Assembly: GCA_021780935.1 (NCBI GenBank)
Contig: JAJXXT010000144.1
Location: 1 to 64,000, forward strand
Direction: 5' to 3'
Origin: Pseudomonadota bacterium
GTDB lineage: Bacteria; Pseudomonadota; Alphaproteobacteria; Acetobacterales; Acetobacteraceae
DNA length: 64,000 nt
Part shown: piece after piece, positions 43,216 to 51,475 of the stretch
How the letters are laid out: every line of letters begins with the position of its first letter
How positions within the stretch are numbered: position 1 is the stretch's first letter
Notes under the pieces: model-generated
The model's input: the letters and a program-made list of their open reading frames with translations, nothing else
Told to the model about the DNA's origin: nothing
Databases searched by the model: none
Made by a program: the position numbers and the translations under genes

Positions 43216-44220
43216 ATGCTCCGCACCCTGGCCTGGCGCGCGGCGGTGGCGTTGCCCACGCTCCTCGTCGTCTCGGCGCTCATGTTCGTGACGTTGCGCC
43301 TGCTGCCGGTGGACCCGGCGGCCATGTCCCTGCCGCCTAACGCCACCAACGCCGACATCGCGGCGATGCGCCACACGATGGGCCTGGACCGGCCGCTGCC
43401 GGTGCAATACGCGATCTGGCTCGGGCAGGTGTTGCAAGGTAATTTCGGCCAGTCGATCCATCTTCGCCGCTCCGTCGCCGGCCTCGTCCGCAATGCGGTG
43501 CCGGCGACGATCGAACTGGCCGGCAGCGCCATGGTCATCGCCTTCGTCCTCGGTGTCGGTGGCGGGCTGCTGCTGTTTGCGTTGCGCGGCCGGCGGACGG
43601 AAATCGTGCTGGAGACGGCGACAACGCTCGCGATGTCGCTGCCGGAGTTCCTGTGGGGGCTGCTGTTCATCTTTGTTTTCGGCGTGGCGCTGAACTGGCT
43701 GCCGTTCACCGGCCGGCTCGCGCCCAACCTGCCGCAGCCACCCGGCACCGGCTTTCTGCTCTTCGACTCGCTGCGGGCCGGCCGGCTCGATATTTTCTGG
43801 AGCGCCCTGCTGCACCTCGTGCTGCCGGCCGCTGCCCTCGGCATCGCCTTCGCGCCGCCCATCGCCCGCGTGCTGCGCGCCTCGCTGCTCGCCACCTGGG
43901 AGCAGGACTATGTCCACCAGGCGCGGTTGCGCGGCATCTCCGAGACGCGCCTGCTGCTGGGCCACGCCCTGCGCAACGCGGCGCTGCCCAGCCTTACCCT
44001 CGTCGGCGTGCAGTTCGGCTTCCTGTTCGGCGGGTCGCTGCTGATCGAGGTCATCTACGGCTTCCCCGGTATCGGCAACCTCATGGTCGACGCGGTGCGT
44101 AACGCCGACCTGCCGGTCGTCCAGGCGGTCGGCCTGACCTACTGCGTCGTCGTGCTGGTCATCAACGCGGTGGTGGACGCGCTGTACCTGGTGCTGGACC
44201 CGAGGCTGCGGCGCGCGTGA
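43216..44220 (+). CDS. ABC transporter permease, DppB-like
   Basis: A 334-residue permease with about six helices. The N-terminus (TLAWRAAVALPTLLVVSALM) and GLDRPLPVQYAIWLGQVLQG are typical of the DppB/OppB group. HQARLRGISETRLLLGHALR is the ATPase-docking loop. It begins 57 bp after the binding-protein gene, and its stop overlaps the next permease by GTGA. Confidence 0.9.
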   Translation: MLRTLAWRAAVALPTLLVVSALMFVTLRLLPVDPAAMSLPPNATNADIAAMRHTMGLDRPLPVQYAIWLGQVLQGNFGQSIHLRRSVAGLVRNAVPATIELAGSAMVIAFVLGVGGGLLLFALRGRRTEIVLETATTLAMSLPEFLWGLLFIFVFGVALNWLPFTGRLAPNLPQPPGTGFLLFDSLRAGRLDIFWSALLHLVLPAAALGIAFAPPIARVLRASLLATWEQDYVHQARLRGISETRLLLGHALRNAALPSLTLVGVQFGFLFGGSLLIEVIYGFPGIGNLMVDAVRNADLPVVQAVGLTYCVVVLVINAVVDALYLVLDPRLRRA

Positions 44221-45053
44221 GCCGGCTTCTCACACCTCGTTTTGTTATCGGTACGACACTGATGCTCGTGGTGCTGATGGCCGCGATCCTGGCGCCGCTG
44301 CTCGCGCCCTATGATCCCGCGCACCAGGACCTGCTTGCGACCCTCGCCCCTGCGGCGTGGCAGAGCGGCGGCAGCGCCGCGCACCTGCTGGGCACGGACA
44401 GCCTCGGCCGGGACGTGCTCTCGCGCCTCATCTACGGTGCGCGCACCGCGATGATCGTTGCCATCGCCGCGGCCACCGGCGCATGCCTCATCGGCTCGGT
44501 GCTGGCGCTGGTCGGCGGCTATCTCGGCGGCTGGGTGGACTGGCTGATCGGCCGCGCGGTCGATGTCTGGATGTCGTTTCCCCCTGTCATCCTCTCGCTG
44601 ATCCTGATGACCGGGCTTGGCACCGGGCTGCTCAACGTGGTGCTGGCGATCATCCTCGTGGACTGGACCCGGTTCTGCCGCGTGCTGCGCGCGGAGGTGA
44701 TGGTCGTCACCCGCCGCGACCACGTGGCCGCGGCCCGCCTGCTCGGCTTTTCGCATCTGCGCACCGTCCTGCTGGAGGTGCTGCCCGCGGTCCTGCCGCT
44801 GCTGCTCACGCTGTTTGCCCTGGAGATGGGCATCGCCATCGTTGTCGAGGCGATCCTGTCCTTTGTCGGCCTCGGCGTCGGCGCCAGCCAGATCGCCTGG
44901 GGCCAGATGATTGCCGATGGCCGCCAGGCGGTGTTCGAGGCGCCGTGGAACCTGCTCGCGCCGGTGCTCGCCATCTTCGCCGCCGTGGCGGGCTGCAATC
45001 TCGCCGGCGACGGGCTGCGCCGGGCGCTCGATCTCGACACGACGCGCGCATGA
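44217..45053 (+). CDS. ABC transporter permease, DppC-like
   Basis: A 278-residue permease starting at GTG 44217 within the preceding stop. LLGTDSLGRDVLSRLIYGAR near residue 58 is the signature of DppC/OppC proteins, and HVAAARLLGFSHLRTVLLEV is its docking loop. The stop overlaps the ATPase start by ATGA. Confidence 0.9.
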   Translation: MSRLLTPRFVIGTTLMLVVLMAAILAPLLAPYDPAHQDLLATLAPAAWQSGGSAAHLLGTDSLGRDVLSRLIYGARTAMIVAIAAATGACLIGSVLALVGGYLGGWVDWLIGRAVDVWMSFPPVILSLILMTGLGTGLLNVVLAIILVDWTRFCRVLRAEVMVVTRRDHVAAARLLGFSHLRTVLLEVLPAVLPLLLTLFALEMGIAIVVEAILSFVGLGVGASQIAWGQMIADGRQAVFEAPWNLLAPVLAIFAAVAGCNLAGDGLRRALDLDTTRA

Positions 45054-46906
45054 GCATGCTCTCGATCGACGGCCTGACCGTCACGGCGCAGATCAGCACG
45101 GGGAAGGTCGGCAAGGATCGGGAACCGCGCCTCGCCCCGGTGCTGCGCGGCGTTAGCCTCTCGCTCGACAAGGGCCAGGTGCTCGGCATTGTCGGTGAGT
45201 CCGGCGCCGGTAAATCGATGCTCGGCCGCGCCATTGCGGGCCATCTGCCGCCCGGGTTCGCGGTCGCCGGCGGGCGCGTGGATTTCAACCGCCGCAACCT
45301 GCTTTCGATCTCGGCGGACACGCGCCGCGCCATGCTCGGGCGCGAGGTTGCCTTCATCCCGCAGGAACCGCTCTCGGCGCTCAACCCGGTGCGGACCATC
45401 TTTTCACAGCTGCGCGAACACTTCACCCATCTCGGTTATCCCCGCCGCGAGCACCGCGACCGCGCCATCGAGGCGCTGGCCGCCGTGCAACTGCCGGAGC
45501 CCGCGGACCTGCTCACCCGCTACCCGCACCAGCTTTCGGGTGGCATGTGCCAGCGCGTGCTCATCGCCATGGCCTTTGCCTCCCGCCCGCGCCTGATCGT
45601 CGCCGACGAGCCGACGACCGCGCTCGACGTTTCGGTTCAGGCACGAATTCTGGAGCTGATGGCAGCCCTTCAGCGCCGCGCCGGCACCGCGATCCTGTTC
45701 ATCACCCATGACCTGCGGCTGGCCGCCGGCATCTGCGACCGCGTCGCCGTGCTCTATGCCGGTGCGGTGGTCGAGGAGGGTGGCGCGGCCGCCGTGCTCT
45801 CGCGCCCGCTGCATCCCTACACGCGCGCGCTGGAGCTCGCGAACCCCGCACTTGGCACGCGCCGCGGTCTCATGGTGCTGCCCGATCACATGCCGGGCCT
45901 GGTGGCGCTCGCCGAGGCCACGGGCTGCCGTTTCGCGCCGCGCTGCCCGGTGCGCAGCGCCGGCTGCGCCGAACGCGAGATCCCGCTCATCGGCGATGAC
46001 CGGCGCGTGGCCTGCCAGTTTCCGGAGCGTACCAGCACCATCGCGCCCTCCTCGCCACCGGCACCGCATCGCATGGGCAGCGGCGAGGTGCTGCTGCGCC
46101 TGGAAGGTCTCGGCCGATCCTTCCGCGTCGGCGGCATGTTCAGACGACGCGATGTCATCGCGCTGGAGAACGCTTCCCTCACCCTGCGCGAGGGCGAGTT
46201 TCTCGGCGTCGTCGGGGAAAGCGGCAGCGGCAAATCCACCCTCGCGCGCCTGATCGTCGGGCTCGATCGGCCGACCTCCGGGCGCATTACTCTGGCCGGT
46301 GCCGATGTCACCCGGGGCGATGCGGCGGCGCGCCGGGTCCGGCTCGCCAACCTGCAGATGGTGTTCCAGAACCCGAGCTCGGCGCTTAACCCCCGCCGGC
46401 GGGTGGCCTCCATCGTCGCCCAGGCGCTGGAGGCAGCGCACCGGCCGGCGGCGGAACGCGAGGCGGTCGCCGCGGAGCTGATGCGCGCCATGGGGCTCGA
46501 CCCCGCGCTGGTTTCACGCTTTCCCGCGCAGCTCTCGGGCGGTCAGCGCCAGCGTGTCAACATCGCCAGGGCACTTGCCGCCCGCCCGAGGCTGCTGGTG
46601 GCCGACGAGATCGTTTCGGGGCTCGACGTTTCGGTTCAGGCGCAACTTCTGGCGCTGCTCGCGCGGCTGCGGGCCAGCGCGATCTCGCTCATCTTCATTT
46701 CGCATGACCTCGCCGTCGTGCGTCATCTCTGCGACCGCGTCATCGTGATGCAGCAGGGCCGCATCGTCGAGCACGGCGAGACGGAGCGTGTCTTCGCGAG
46801 CCCGCAGGCCGACTATACGCGCGAGCTGCTGGCCGCGGCGCCCGCGGATATCGGGGAGGCGGCCTCCGCGGCTACGCTGCTCGCCATCCCGCCTCCCGCA
46901 GGATAG
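45050..46906 (+). CDS. Tandem ABC ATPase (fused DppD-DppF-like)
   Basis: A 618-residue protein with two complete nucleotide-binding domains. The first has Walker A GESGAGKS near residue 49, signature LSGGMCQR, and Walker [13 protein letters not shown]. The second starts near residue 345 with [16 protein letters not shown] and [12 protein letters not shown]. Between them is the [12 protein letters not shown] oligopeptide C-terminal Cys motif. In most systems the two are separate genes. The 3' end overlaps the convergent luciferase-like gene by 35 bp. Confidence 0.9.
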   Translation: MSMLSIDGLTVTAQISTGKVGKDREPRLAPVLRGVSLSLDKGQVLGIVGESGAGKSMLGRAIAGHLPPGFAVAGGRVDFNRRNLLSISADTRRAMLGREVAFIPQEPLSALNPVRTIFSQLREHFTHLGYPRREHRDRAIEALAAVQLPEPADLLTRYPHQLSGGMCQRVLIAMAFASRPRLIVADEPTTALDVSVQARILELMAALQRRAGTAILFITHDLRLAAGICDRVAVLYAGAVVEEGGAAAVLSRPLHPYTRALELANPALGTRRGLMVLPDHMPGLVALAEATGCRFAPRCPVRSAGCAEREIPLIGDDRRVACQFPERTSTIAPSSPPAPHRMGSGEVLLRLEGLGRSFRVGGMFRRRDVIALENASLTLREGEFLGVVGESGSGKSTLARLIVGLDRPTSGRITLAGADVTRGDAAARRVRLANLQMVFQNPSSALNPRRRVASIVAQALEAAHRPAAEREAVAAELMRAMGLDPALVSRFPAQLSGGQRQRVNIARALAARPRLLVADEIVSGLDVSVQAQLLALLARLRASAISLIFISHDLAVVRHLCDRVIVMQQGRIVEHGETERVFASPQADYTRELLAAAPADIGEAASAATLLAIPPPAG

Positions 46907-47957
46907 GCAGTACGCCGTTGATGAACGCCGGCAGCTCCTGCTCGTAGTTGACGAAGCTGATCGTCGTTCCCGCGAACCCCGCCTCGGCGAGCCGGATCAT
47001 CTCCTCGGCGATGTGGCGTGGCGTGCCCACCACGGGATAGGTCCCGGCACCGCCGGCGAAGCGCTTGCGATGCAGCCGGTAGGCCTCGGCGTCGTGCGAG
47101 CCGGAGAATTTCTCCTTCGCCCCCATGTAGTGGTCAACACTCGCCGCATCTTCCATCTCGACCGCGTAATGTTCGTAATAAGCCTCGGCCTCTGCCTGGG
47201 TCGGCCGGCACACGACATGGCACGTGGCCAGCACGCCCACCTCGCGCCCGGCCTGTTCCGCCCGGCCCCTGATATCGGCAATCTGCTCGCGCCCCTTCGG
47301 GATATCGACGAAGCTGGTCAGCAGGCAGTCGGCCGCCCGCGCCGCGAAGTCCCGCCCCGGCGGCGAGAACGCGGCATTGACCGTGAGCGGCCGCGGCTGC
47401 TGCACCGGTAGCGGTTTTCCCGAGACATTTTTCAGCTGATAGAATTTGCCGGCGAAATCGAATGTCTCACCGGCATGGATGCGCGAGACGATGTCGAACC
47501 ATTCATGCCCCTGCGCATAGCGGTCCTCGATCATCGGCAGGCCGAACATGCCGAACTCCTCTGGGTTCCAGCCGCAGACGATGTTGAGCCCGGCCCGCCC
47601 GCGCGACTGGTGGTCGATCGTCGCCATCGCCTTGGCCGCAAACACCGGGTGCACCATCGGCACATGCACGGTCGAGAACAGCGTGATGCGCTCGGTGACG
47701 GCGGCAAGCCCGGCGGCGAAGGTCAGCGTCTCGTAGCTCAGCTCGCGCGAGTTCATCTCGCCGCCGAAACCCTTCCACCGGGCGATCGGCAGGAAGAAGT
47801 CGAGCCCCGCCTGGTCGGCCATCCGCGCCACGCGCACGATCCCGTCCCACGCCGCGGGCCAGCGCTCGGGCACGCGCGTCAGCGTCAGCCCGCCATCGGC
47901 GTTGGCGGAAAACACGCCGATCTTGAAGCGGTTGGCGTTCCATGATGGGTGATGCAT
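46872..47957 (-). CDS. LLM class flavin-dependent monooxygenase (luciferase-like)
   Basis: A 361-residue TIM-barrel flavin enzyme resembling RutA/alkanesulfonate monooxygenases, with GLDFFLPIARWKGFGG, ITLFSTVHVPMVHPVFAAK and SRGRAGLNIVCGWNPEEFGM. It uses reduced FMN from a separate reductase and O2. The flavin reductase at 25620-26261 is a candidate donor. Operator site 3 lies 62 bp upstream of ATG 47957, linking it to the aromatic regulon. Its role (ring oxidation, sulfonate or nitrogen release) is unknown. Confidence 0.88.
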   Translation of the reverse strand: MHHPSWNANRFKIGVFSANADGGLTLTRVPERWPAAWDGIVRVARMADQAGLDFFLPIARWKGFGGEMNSRELSYETLTFAAGLAAVTERITLFSTVHVPMVHPVFAAKAMATIDHQSRGRAGLNIVCGWNPEEFGMFGLPMIEDRYAQGHEWFDIVSRIHAGETFDFAGKFYQLKNVSGKPLPVQQPRPLTVNAAFSPPGRDFAARAADCLLTSFVDIPKGREQIADIRGRAEQAGREVGVLATCHVVCRPTQAEAEAYYEHYAVEMEDAASVDHYMGAKEKFSGSHDAEAYRLHRKRFAGGAGTYPVVGTPRHIAEEMIRLAEAGFAGTTISFVNYEQELPAFINGVLPILREAGWRAA

Positions 47958-48018
47958 ACGCGCGCTCCCGAGGATGCTGGCCTCTCATGCCGGCGCCCGA
48001 CTTTCGCACCGACGGCAG

Positions 48019-48038
48019 ATATTTCAACCCTAAAATAT
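48019..48038. promoter_or_regulatory. Putative MarR operator, site 3
   Basis: ATATTTCAACCCTAAAATAT is the most symmetrical of the three sites (ATATTT ... AAATAT arms). It lies in the gap between the luciferase-like gene (start 47957) and the end of the OsmC gene (48077). On the minus strand it contains TTGAAA, which can act as a -35 toward the luciferase-like gene, though the -10 is weak. Sites 2 and 3 agree at 16 of 20 positions. Confidence 0.65.
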
Positions 48039-48076
48039 CTCCGCCGCCCCATCGGCGCCATGCCCGGCGCGCCGCC

Positions 48077-48547
48077 TCACAGCTCGATGTAGCGCGCCTC
48101 GTAGCTCACCGGGAAACTCACCGAGCGCGCGATGAAGCAGAACTCGTGCACCTCCCCGTGCAGCGCGTCGGCCTGCGCCAGGTCGGCACCACGGTCGAGG
48201 TGGATGGTGGGCCTGAGCACCGCGCGCACGAATCGCCCCTCGCCGCGTGGGCTGGTCTCGCCAATGCCGAGCGGGTTGTCCTCGTAGCCGCGCACCACGA
48301 TCCCCGCGGAACTTGCCAGATGCAGGTACCAGAGCATGTGGCAGCCCGCGAGGCTCGCCAGCAGCATGTCCTCGGGGTTGGGCTTCGTGGGGTCGCCACC
48401 CAGTGTGGGGTCGTTGGAACATTCGATCGCCGGCTTTCCCGGTGTCGCGATGCGCCAGGTGCGGTCATAGCCGCGGTAGTGTCGTGTTCCCTCGCCACGG
48501 TCTCCGGTCCAGACGATCGCCGCGGTGAAATCATGCTCCCTGGCCAT
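48077..48547 (-). CDS. OsmC family protein
   Basis: A 156-residue OsmC/Ohr-like protein. The N-terminus AAIVWTGDRGEGTRHYRGYD and the NPEDMLLASLAGCHMLWYLH segment near residue 57 carry the family's reactive Cys. Later, HEFCFIARSVSFPV holds a second Cys. Such proteins reduce organic hydroperoxides or bind acyl compounds. ATG 48547 follows GGGAGGG. It is not clearly part of the MarR regulon, since operator site 3 lies downstream of its stop. Confidence 0.85.
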   Translation of the reverse strand: MAREHDFTAAIVWTGDRGEGTRHYRGYDRTWRIATPGKPAIECSNDPTLGGDPTKPNPEDMLLASLAGCHMLWYLHLASSAGIVVRGYEDNPLGIGETSPRGEGRFVRAVLRPTIHLDRGADLAQADALHGEVHEFCFIARSVSFPVSYEARYIEL

Positions 48548-48895
48548 GGTTACCCTCCCAATTGCAGCACTACCCCGCGCATCCCTCGTATCATCGGTCA
48601 CGGCGTCAGCCGCGCCGCGAGGAACTGCCGGACGCCTCGTTGCGCAGCGGCTGGATTGCCGCCGGCGGTGGCCGCCGAGACAACGGGTCGAGCTTGCGCC
48701 GGTGCCACATCGCCCCGCGCGCACCGCAGCCGCATGAGCAGCGACAGCAGGGCGCGGGCGCGGAACGCGGCCGACATGTTCCATGTTCCAGAAGTCGCGT
48801 CAAAGCGCCGTCGCCGGCATGGCCGCCGCCGCGAGAAGTCTCCCGGTGGCGCTGCCGTTGTATAGGGTAGGGGGCTATGCTATGCTGTTGGAGTC
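48548..48895. other. 348-bp intergenic region between the OsmC gene and dmeR
   Basis: No plausible gene is visible in this stretch on either strand; the short open frames have atypical composition and no ribosome site. The right-hand 40 bp hold the dmeR promoter and G-tract operator. The left end holds the OsmC ribosome site. The middle (about 48570-48840) shows no repeat, RNA-like hairpin or known element that I can recognise. Confidence 0.5.
48858..48886 (+). promoter_or_regulatory. dmeR promoter with CsoR/RcnR-type G-tract operator
   Basis: TTGTAT (48858-48863) and TATGCT (48881-48886) are spaced by 17 bp, an ideal sigma-70 arrangement. The spacer holds TAGGGTAGGGGGCTATG, with a G5 tract flanked by short T/A repeats (TA-GGGGG-CTA), the type of site bound by RcnR/CsoR/DmeR repressors. 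The ATG of dmeR at 48896 begins only nine bases after the -10, so the transcript is leaderless or nearly so. Confidence 0.55.
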
Positions 48896-49171
48896 ATGCA
48901 CACGATCCGAGACAAAGCGCGGCTGCTCGCCCGCGTCCGTCGCATCCGCGGCCAGGTCGAGGCGATCGAACGCGCTCTCGAGGCGGAGGCCGGGTGCGAG
49001 CAGGTCATGCACCTGATCGCCGGCATGCGCGGCGCCACCGCGGGCCTGATGGCCGTGGTGGTGGCGGACCATGTCCGCACCCATCTCGTCGATCCCGAAA
49101 AGCACCCGGGGGCGTTGAACGCGGAGGCCGCCGAGCAGCTTCTCGACATCGTCCGCACCTATCTGCGGTGA
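48896..49171 (+). CDS. dmeR: Metal-sensing repressor of the RcnR/CsoR (DUF156) family, DmeR-like
   Basis: A 91-residue all-helical regulator. KARLLARVRRIRGQVEAIER near residues 7-26 is the DNA-binding helix region. The conserved Cys (GCEQVMHLI, near residue 38) and His (HVRTHL, near 62) are metal ligands of the family. It precedes a DmeF-like exporter by 7 bp, as in known dmeRF operons where DmeR relieves repression with Co2+ or Ni2+. There is no room for a Shine-Dalgarno before its ATG. Confidence 0.85.
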   Translation: MHTIRDKARLLARVRRIRGQVEAIERALEAEAGCEQVMHLIAGMRGATAGLMAVVVADHVRTHLVDPEKHPGALNAEAAEQLLDIVRTYLR

Positions 49172-49178
49172 GGCAGGC

Positions 49179-50159
49179 ATGAACAGCACCGACCCCTTGA
49201 CCCTGACCCATTCCCACCGGTTTCTCGCCGCCGGCCATGCGCGCAGCGAGCGCCGCACCTGGGCGGTGATCGCGCTCTGCACCGCGATGATGATCGCCGA
49301 GATCGTTGGCGGCCTGTTGTTCGGCTCCATCGCGCTGGTCGCGGACGGCCTGCACATGAGCACCCATGCCGGCGCGCTGCTGCTCGCGGCCATCGCCTAT
49401 TCCTATGCTCGCCGCCATGCCGAGGATGGCCGCTTCAGCTTCGGCACCGGCAAGCTCGGCGATCTCGCGGGCTTCGCCAGCGCCATCATCCTCGCGATGA
49501 TCGCGCTGCTCATCGGCTACGAGGCGGTCTCGCGCATTTTCGTTCCCGTTCCGATCCATTTCCGCGAGGCGATCCCGATCGCCGTGCTCGGCCTCGTGGT
49601 CAACTTGGCCAGCGCCTGGCTGCTGGGCTTCGATCATGACCACGATCACGGCCACACCCTCGGCCATGATCACCACCACGACCACGATCACCATCACGAC
49701 CACCATGACCACGACCATCGCGGCATCGCGCGCGACAACAACATGCGCGCCGCCGTCGTGCATGTGATGGCCGACGCCGCGGTCTCGGCGCTCGTCATTG
49801 CGGGCCTGCTGCTCGCCCGCGCCTTCGGCTGGGTCTGGATGGACCCGGTGGTCGGCATCGTCGGCGCCATCGTGATCGCGAGCTGGTCTTACGGGCTCAT
49901 CCGCGACACCGGGGCCATCCTGCTCGACATGAACCCGGACCATGCGCTGGCCGCCCGGCTGCGCCATGTCATCGAGGACGACGGCGACACGCTCGCCGAC
50001 CTGCATCTCTGGCGCCTTGGCCCGGGCCATCTCGGCGCCATCCTCTGCGTGGCAACGCCGCACGACCGCACGCCCGGCCACTACCGAAGCCGCTTGGCGG
50101 GCTTCCCCTCGTTGTCGCATCTCACCATCGAGGTACACCAGGCCGGGCCGCGGGCCTGA
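49179..50159 (+). CDS. dmeF: Cation diffusion facilitator, DmeF-like Co/Ni (or Zn/Cd) exporter
   Basis: A 326-residue CDF-family efflux protein with about six helices. ALVADGLHMSTHAGALL is the DmeF-type site A, and VVHVMADAAVSALV the second HxxxD site. Between them, residues about 152-183 form a His/Asp-rich cytoplasmic loop (DHDHDHGHTLGHDHHH and on). It starts with His-rich LTLTHSHRFLAAGHARSERR, as seen in DmeF. It exports divalent metal in exchange for protons. Confidence 0.87.
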   Translation: MNSTDPLTLTHSHRFLAAGHARSERRTWAVIALCTAMMIAEIVGGLLFGSIALVADGLHMSTHAGALLLAAIAYSYARRHAEDGRFSFGTGKLGDLAGFASAIILAMIALLIGYEAVSRIFVPVPIHFREAIPIAVLGLVVNLASAWLLGFDHDHDHGHTLGHDHHHDHDHHHDHHDHDHRGIARDNNMRAAVVHVMADAAVSALVIAGLLLARAFGWVWMDPVVGIVGAIVIASWSYGLIRDTGAILLDMNPDHALAARLRHVIEDDGDTLADLHLWRLGPGHLGAILCVATPHDRTPGHYRSRLAGFPSLSHLTIEVHQAGPRA

Positions 50160-50198
50160 CGTCAGCCGGGGCCAGCCGGAACCATTGCCCTGGTGGGC

Positions 50199-51404
50199 CT
50201 AGCGGGCTGCTGCCAGCAGCTTCTGCGCCGGCACCGCGGGGTCCGCCAGCATCGCCGCATCCACCGGTTTGCGTGCCTTGATCAGCGCCTGCGCCGCCCG
50301 GATCTCGCGGGCGGCGCCGATCCCTTCGGCGCCGATCAGGCAACCCTCGGCGTCGAGATGAAACGCGGTGAAACTCGCCGCCCCCACCTCGCCGCGCCAC
50401 ACCACGCGCATCCCTTCCCGCGGCATCCCCGCTACCTGGAGGTTCACGCCGAGCTGATCCGTCCAGAACCATGGCACATCGTCATAGGGCTCGGGCTTGC
50501 CCGCCAGCGCGCGCCCGGCCGCGATGCCGTGGTTCTGTGCGTGCCGCCACGTTTCCAACACCATCCGCCGCCCGAACAGCGGATGCGGGAACTCAGCCAC
50601 GTCGCCCGCAGCATGGATGCCGGGCACCGCGGTCGCCGCCGTCTCATCCACCGGTATCGCGCCGGCGCAGGCGATGCCGGCGCTTTCGGCCAGCGCCGTC
50701 TCGCGCACGATGCCGATACCGGCGACCACCACATCCGCGGCCACCTCGAACCCGCCGCAGATCACCCGCCCCGGCTCGATCGCATGCACCGTGGCACCGA
50801 GCCGCAACGCAACGCCCGCCGCCTCGTGCCGCTCGCGCATGAACGCCGCCATCGGCGCGGACAGCACCCGCCCCATCACCCCGTCCGCCGCCTCGATCAC
50901 GCTCACCTGGCAGCCCCGCGCCCGCGCGGAGGACGCGATTTCGAGCCCGATCACACCCCCCCCGATGCAGGCGACGCGAACCCCCGGCTCCAGCCGCGCC
51001 CGCAGCCTGGCGGCATCCTCATAGGTGCGCAGCAACATCGCGTGCTCGCCGCCGGGAACCGCCAGCGACCGCGCCCGCCCGCCGGTCGCGATCAGCAGCT
51101 TCTCCCAGCCCAGCACCTGCCCGTCCGCGAGCACCACCTCGCGCGCTGCGGTCCGGATCGCCGAGGCGCGCATCTCCGGCAGCATCGTGACCCGACGCTC
51201 CGCCAGTTTCTGCGCGGAGAAGAACAATTGCGGCGGCGGCAGCGTTGCCGCCAGCAGCGCGTCCTTGGAGAGCGGCGGGCGCTCATACGGCAGATGCGCC
51301 TCCGCACCGATCAGCGTTATCTCGCCCTGATAGCCCGCTTCCCGCGCCGCCACCGCCGCGTTGCCGCCGGTCTGCCCGGCCCCCACGATCACGATTCCGG
51401 CCAT
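50199..51404 (-). CDS. Ferredoxin--NAD(P)+ reductase family flavoprotein (dioxygenase reductase type)
   Basis: A 401-residue FAD/NADH enzyme. IVIVGAGQTGGNAAVAAREA is the FAD motif and YERPPLSKDALLA the active-site segment of the BphA4/BedA-like family. VACIGGGVIGLEIASSARAR binds NADH, and GIHAAGDVAEFPHPLFG is the second FAD contact. It typically feeds a Rieske ferredoxin. ATG 51404 faces the divergent ferredoxin gene (start 51476) across 71 bp. Partner oxygenase: perhaps the Rieske dioxygenase at 35959-37754. Confidence 0.88.
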   Translation of the reverse strand: MAGIVIVGAGQTGGNAAVAAREAGYQGEITLIGAEAHLPYERPPLSKDALLAATLPPPQLFFSAQKLAERRVTMLPEMRASAIRTAAREVVLADGQVLGWEKLLIATGGRARSLAVPGGEHAMLLRTYEDAARLRARLEPGVRVACIGGGVIGLEIASSARARGCQVSVIEAADGVMGRVLSAPMAAFMRERHEAAGVALRLGATVHAIEPGRVICGGFEVAADVVVAGIGIVRETALAESAGIACAGAIPVDETAATAVPGIHAAGDVAEFPHPLFGRRMVLETWRHAQNHGIAAGRALAGKPEPYDDVPWFWTDQLGVNLQVAGMPREGMRVVWRGEVGAASFTAFHLDAEGCLIGAEGIGAAREIRAAQALIKARKPVDAAMLADPAVPAQKLLAAAR

Positions 51405-51475
51405 ATCCCCCCCGCGACAGGAACGCATCGGCTCGGTAAACGACATGCCACGATTCGCAGCGAAAGGGTGGCCGG

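Noticed and set aside
49634..49725. Dense CAC/GAC-type repeats resembling a tandem repeat or CRISPR-like array
   Set aside because: They are His/Asp codons of the metal-binding loop in the DmeF exporter, in frame and irregular, with no spacer-repeat order.
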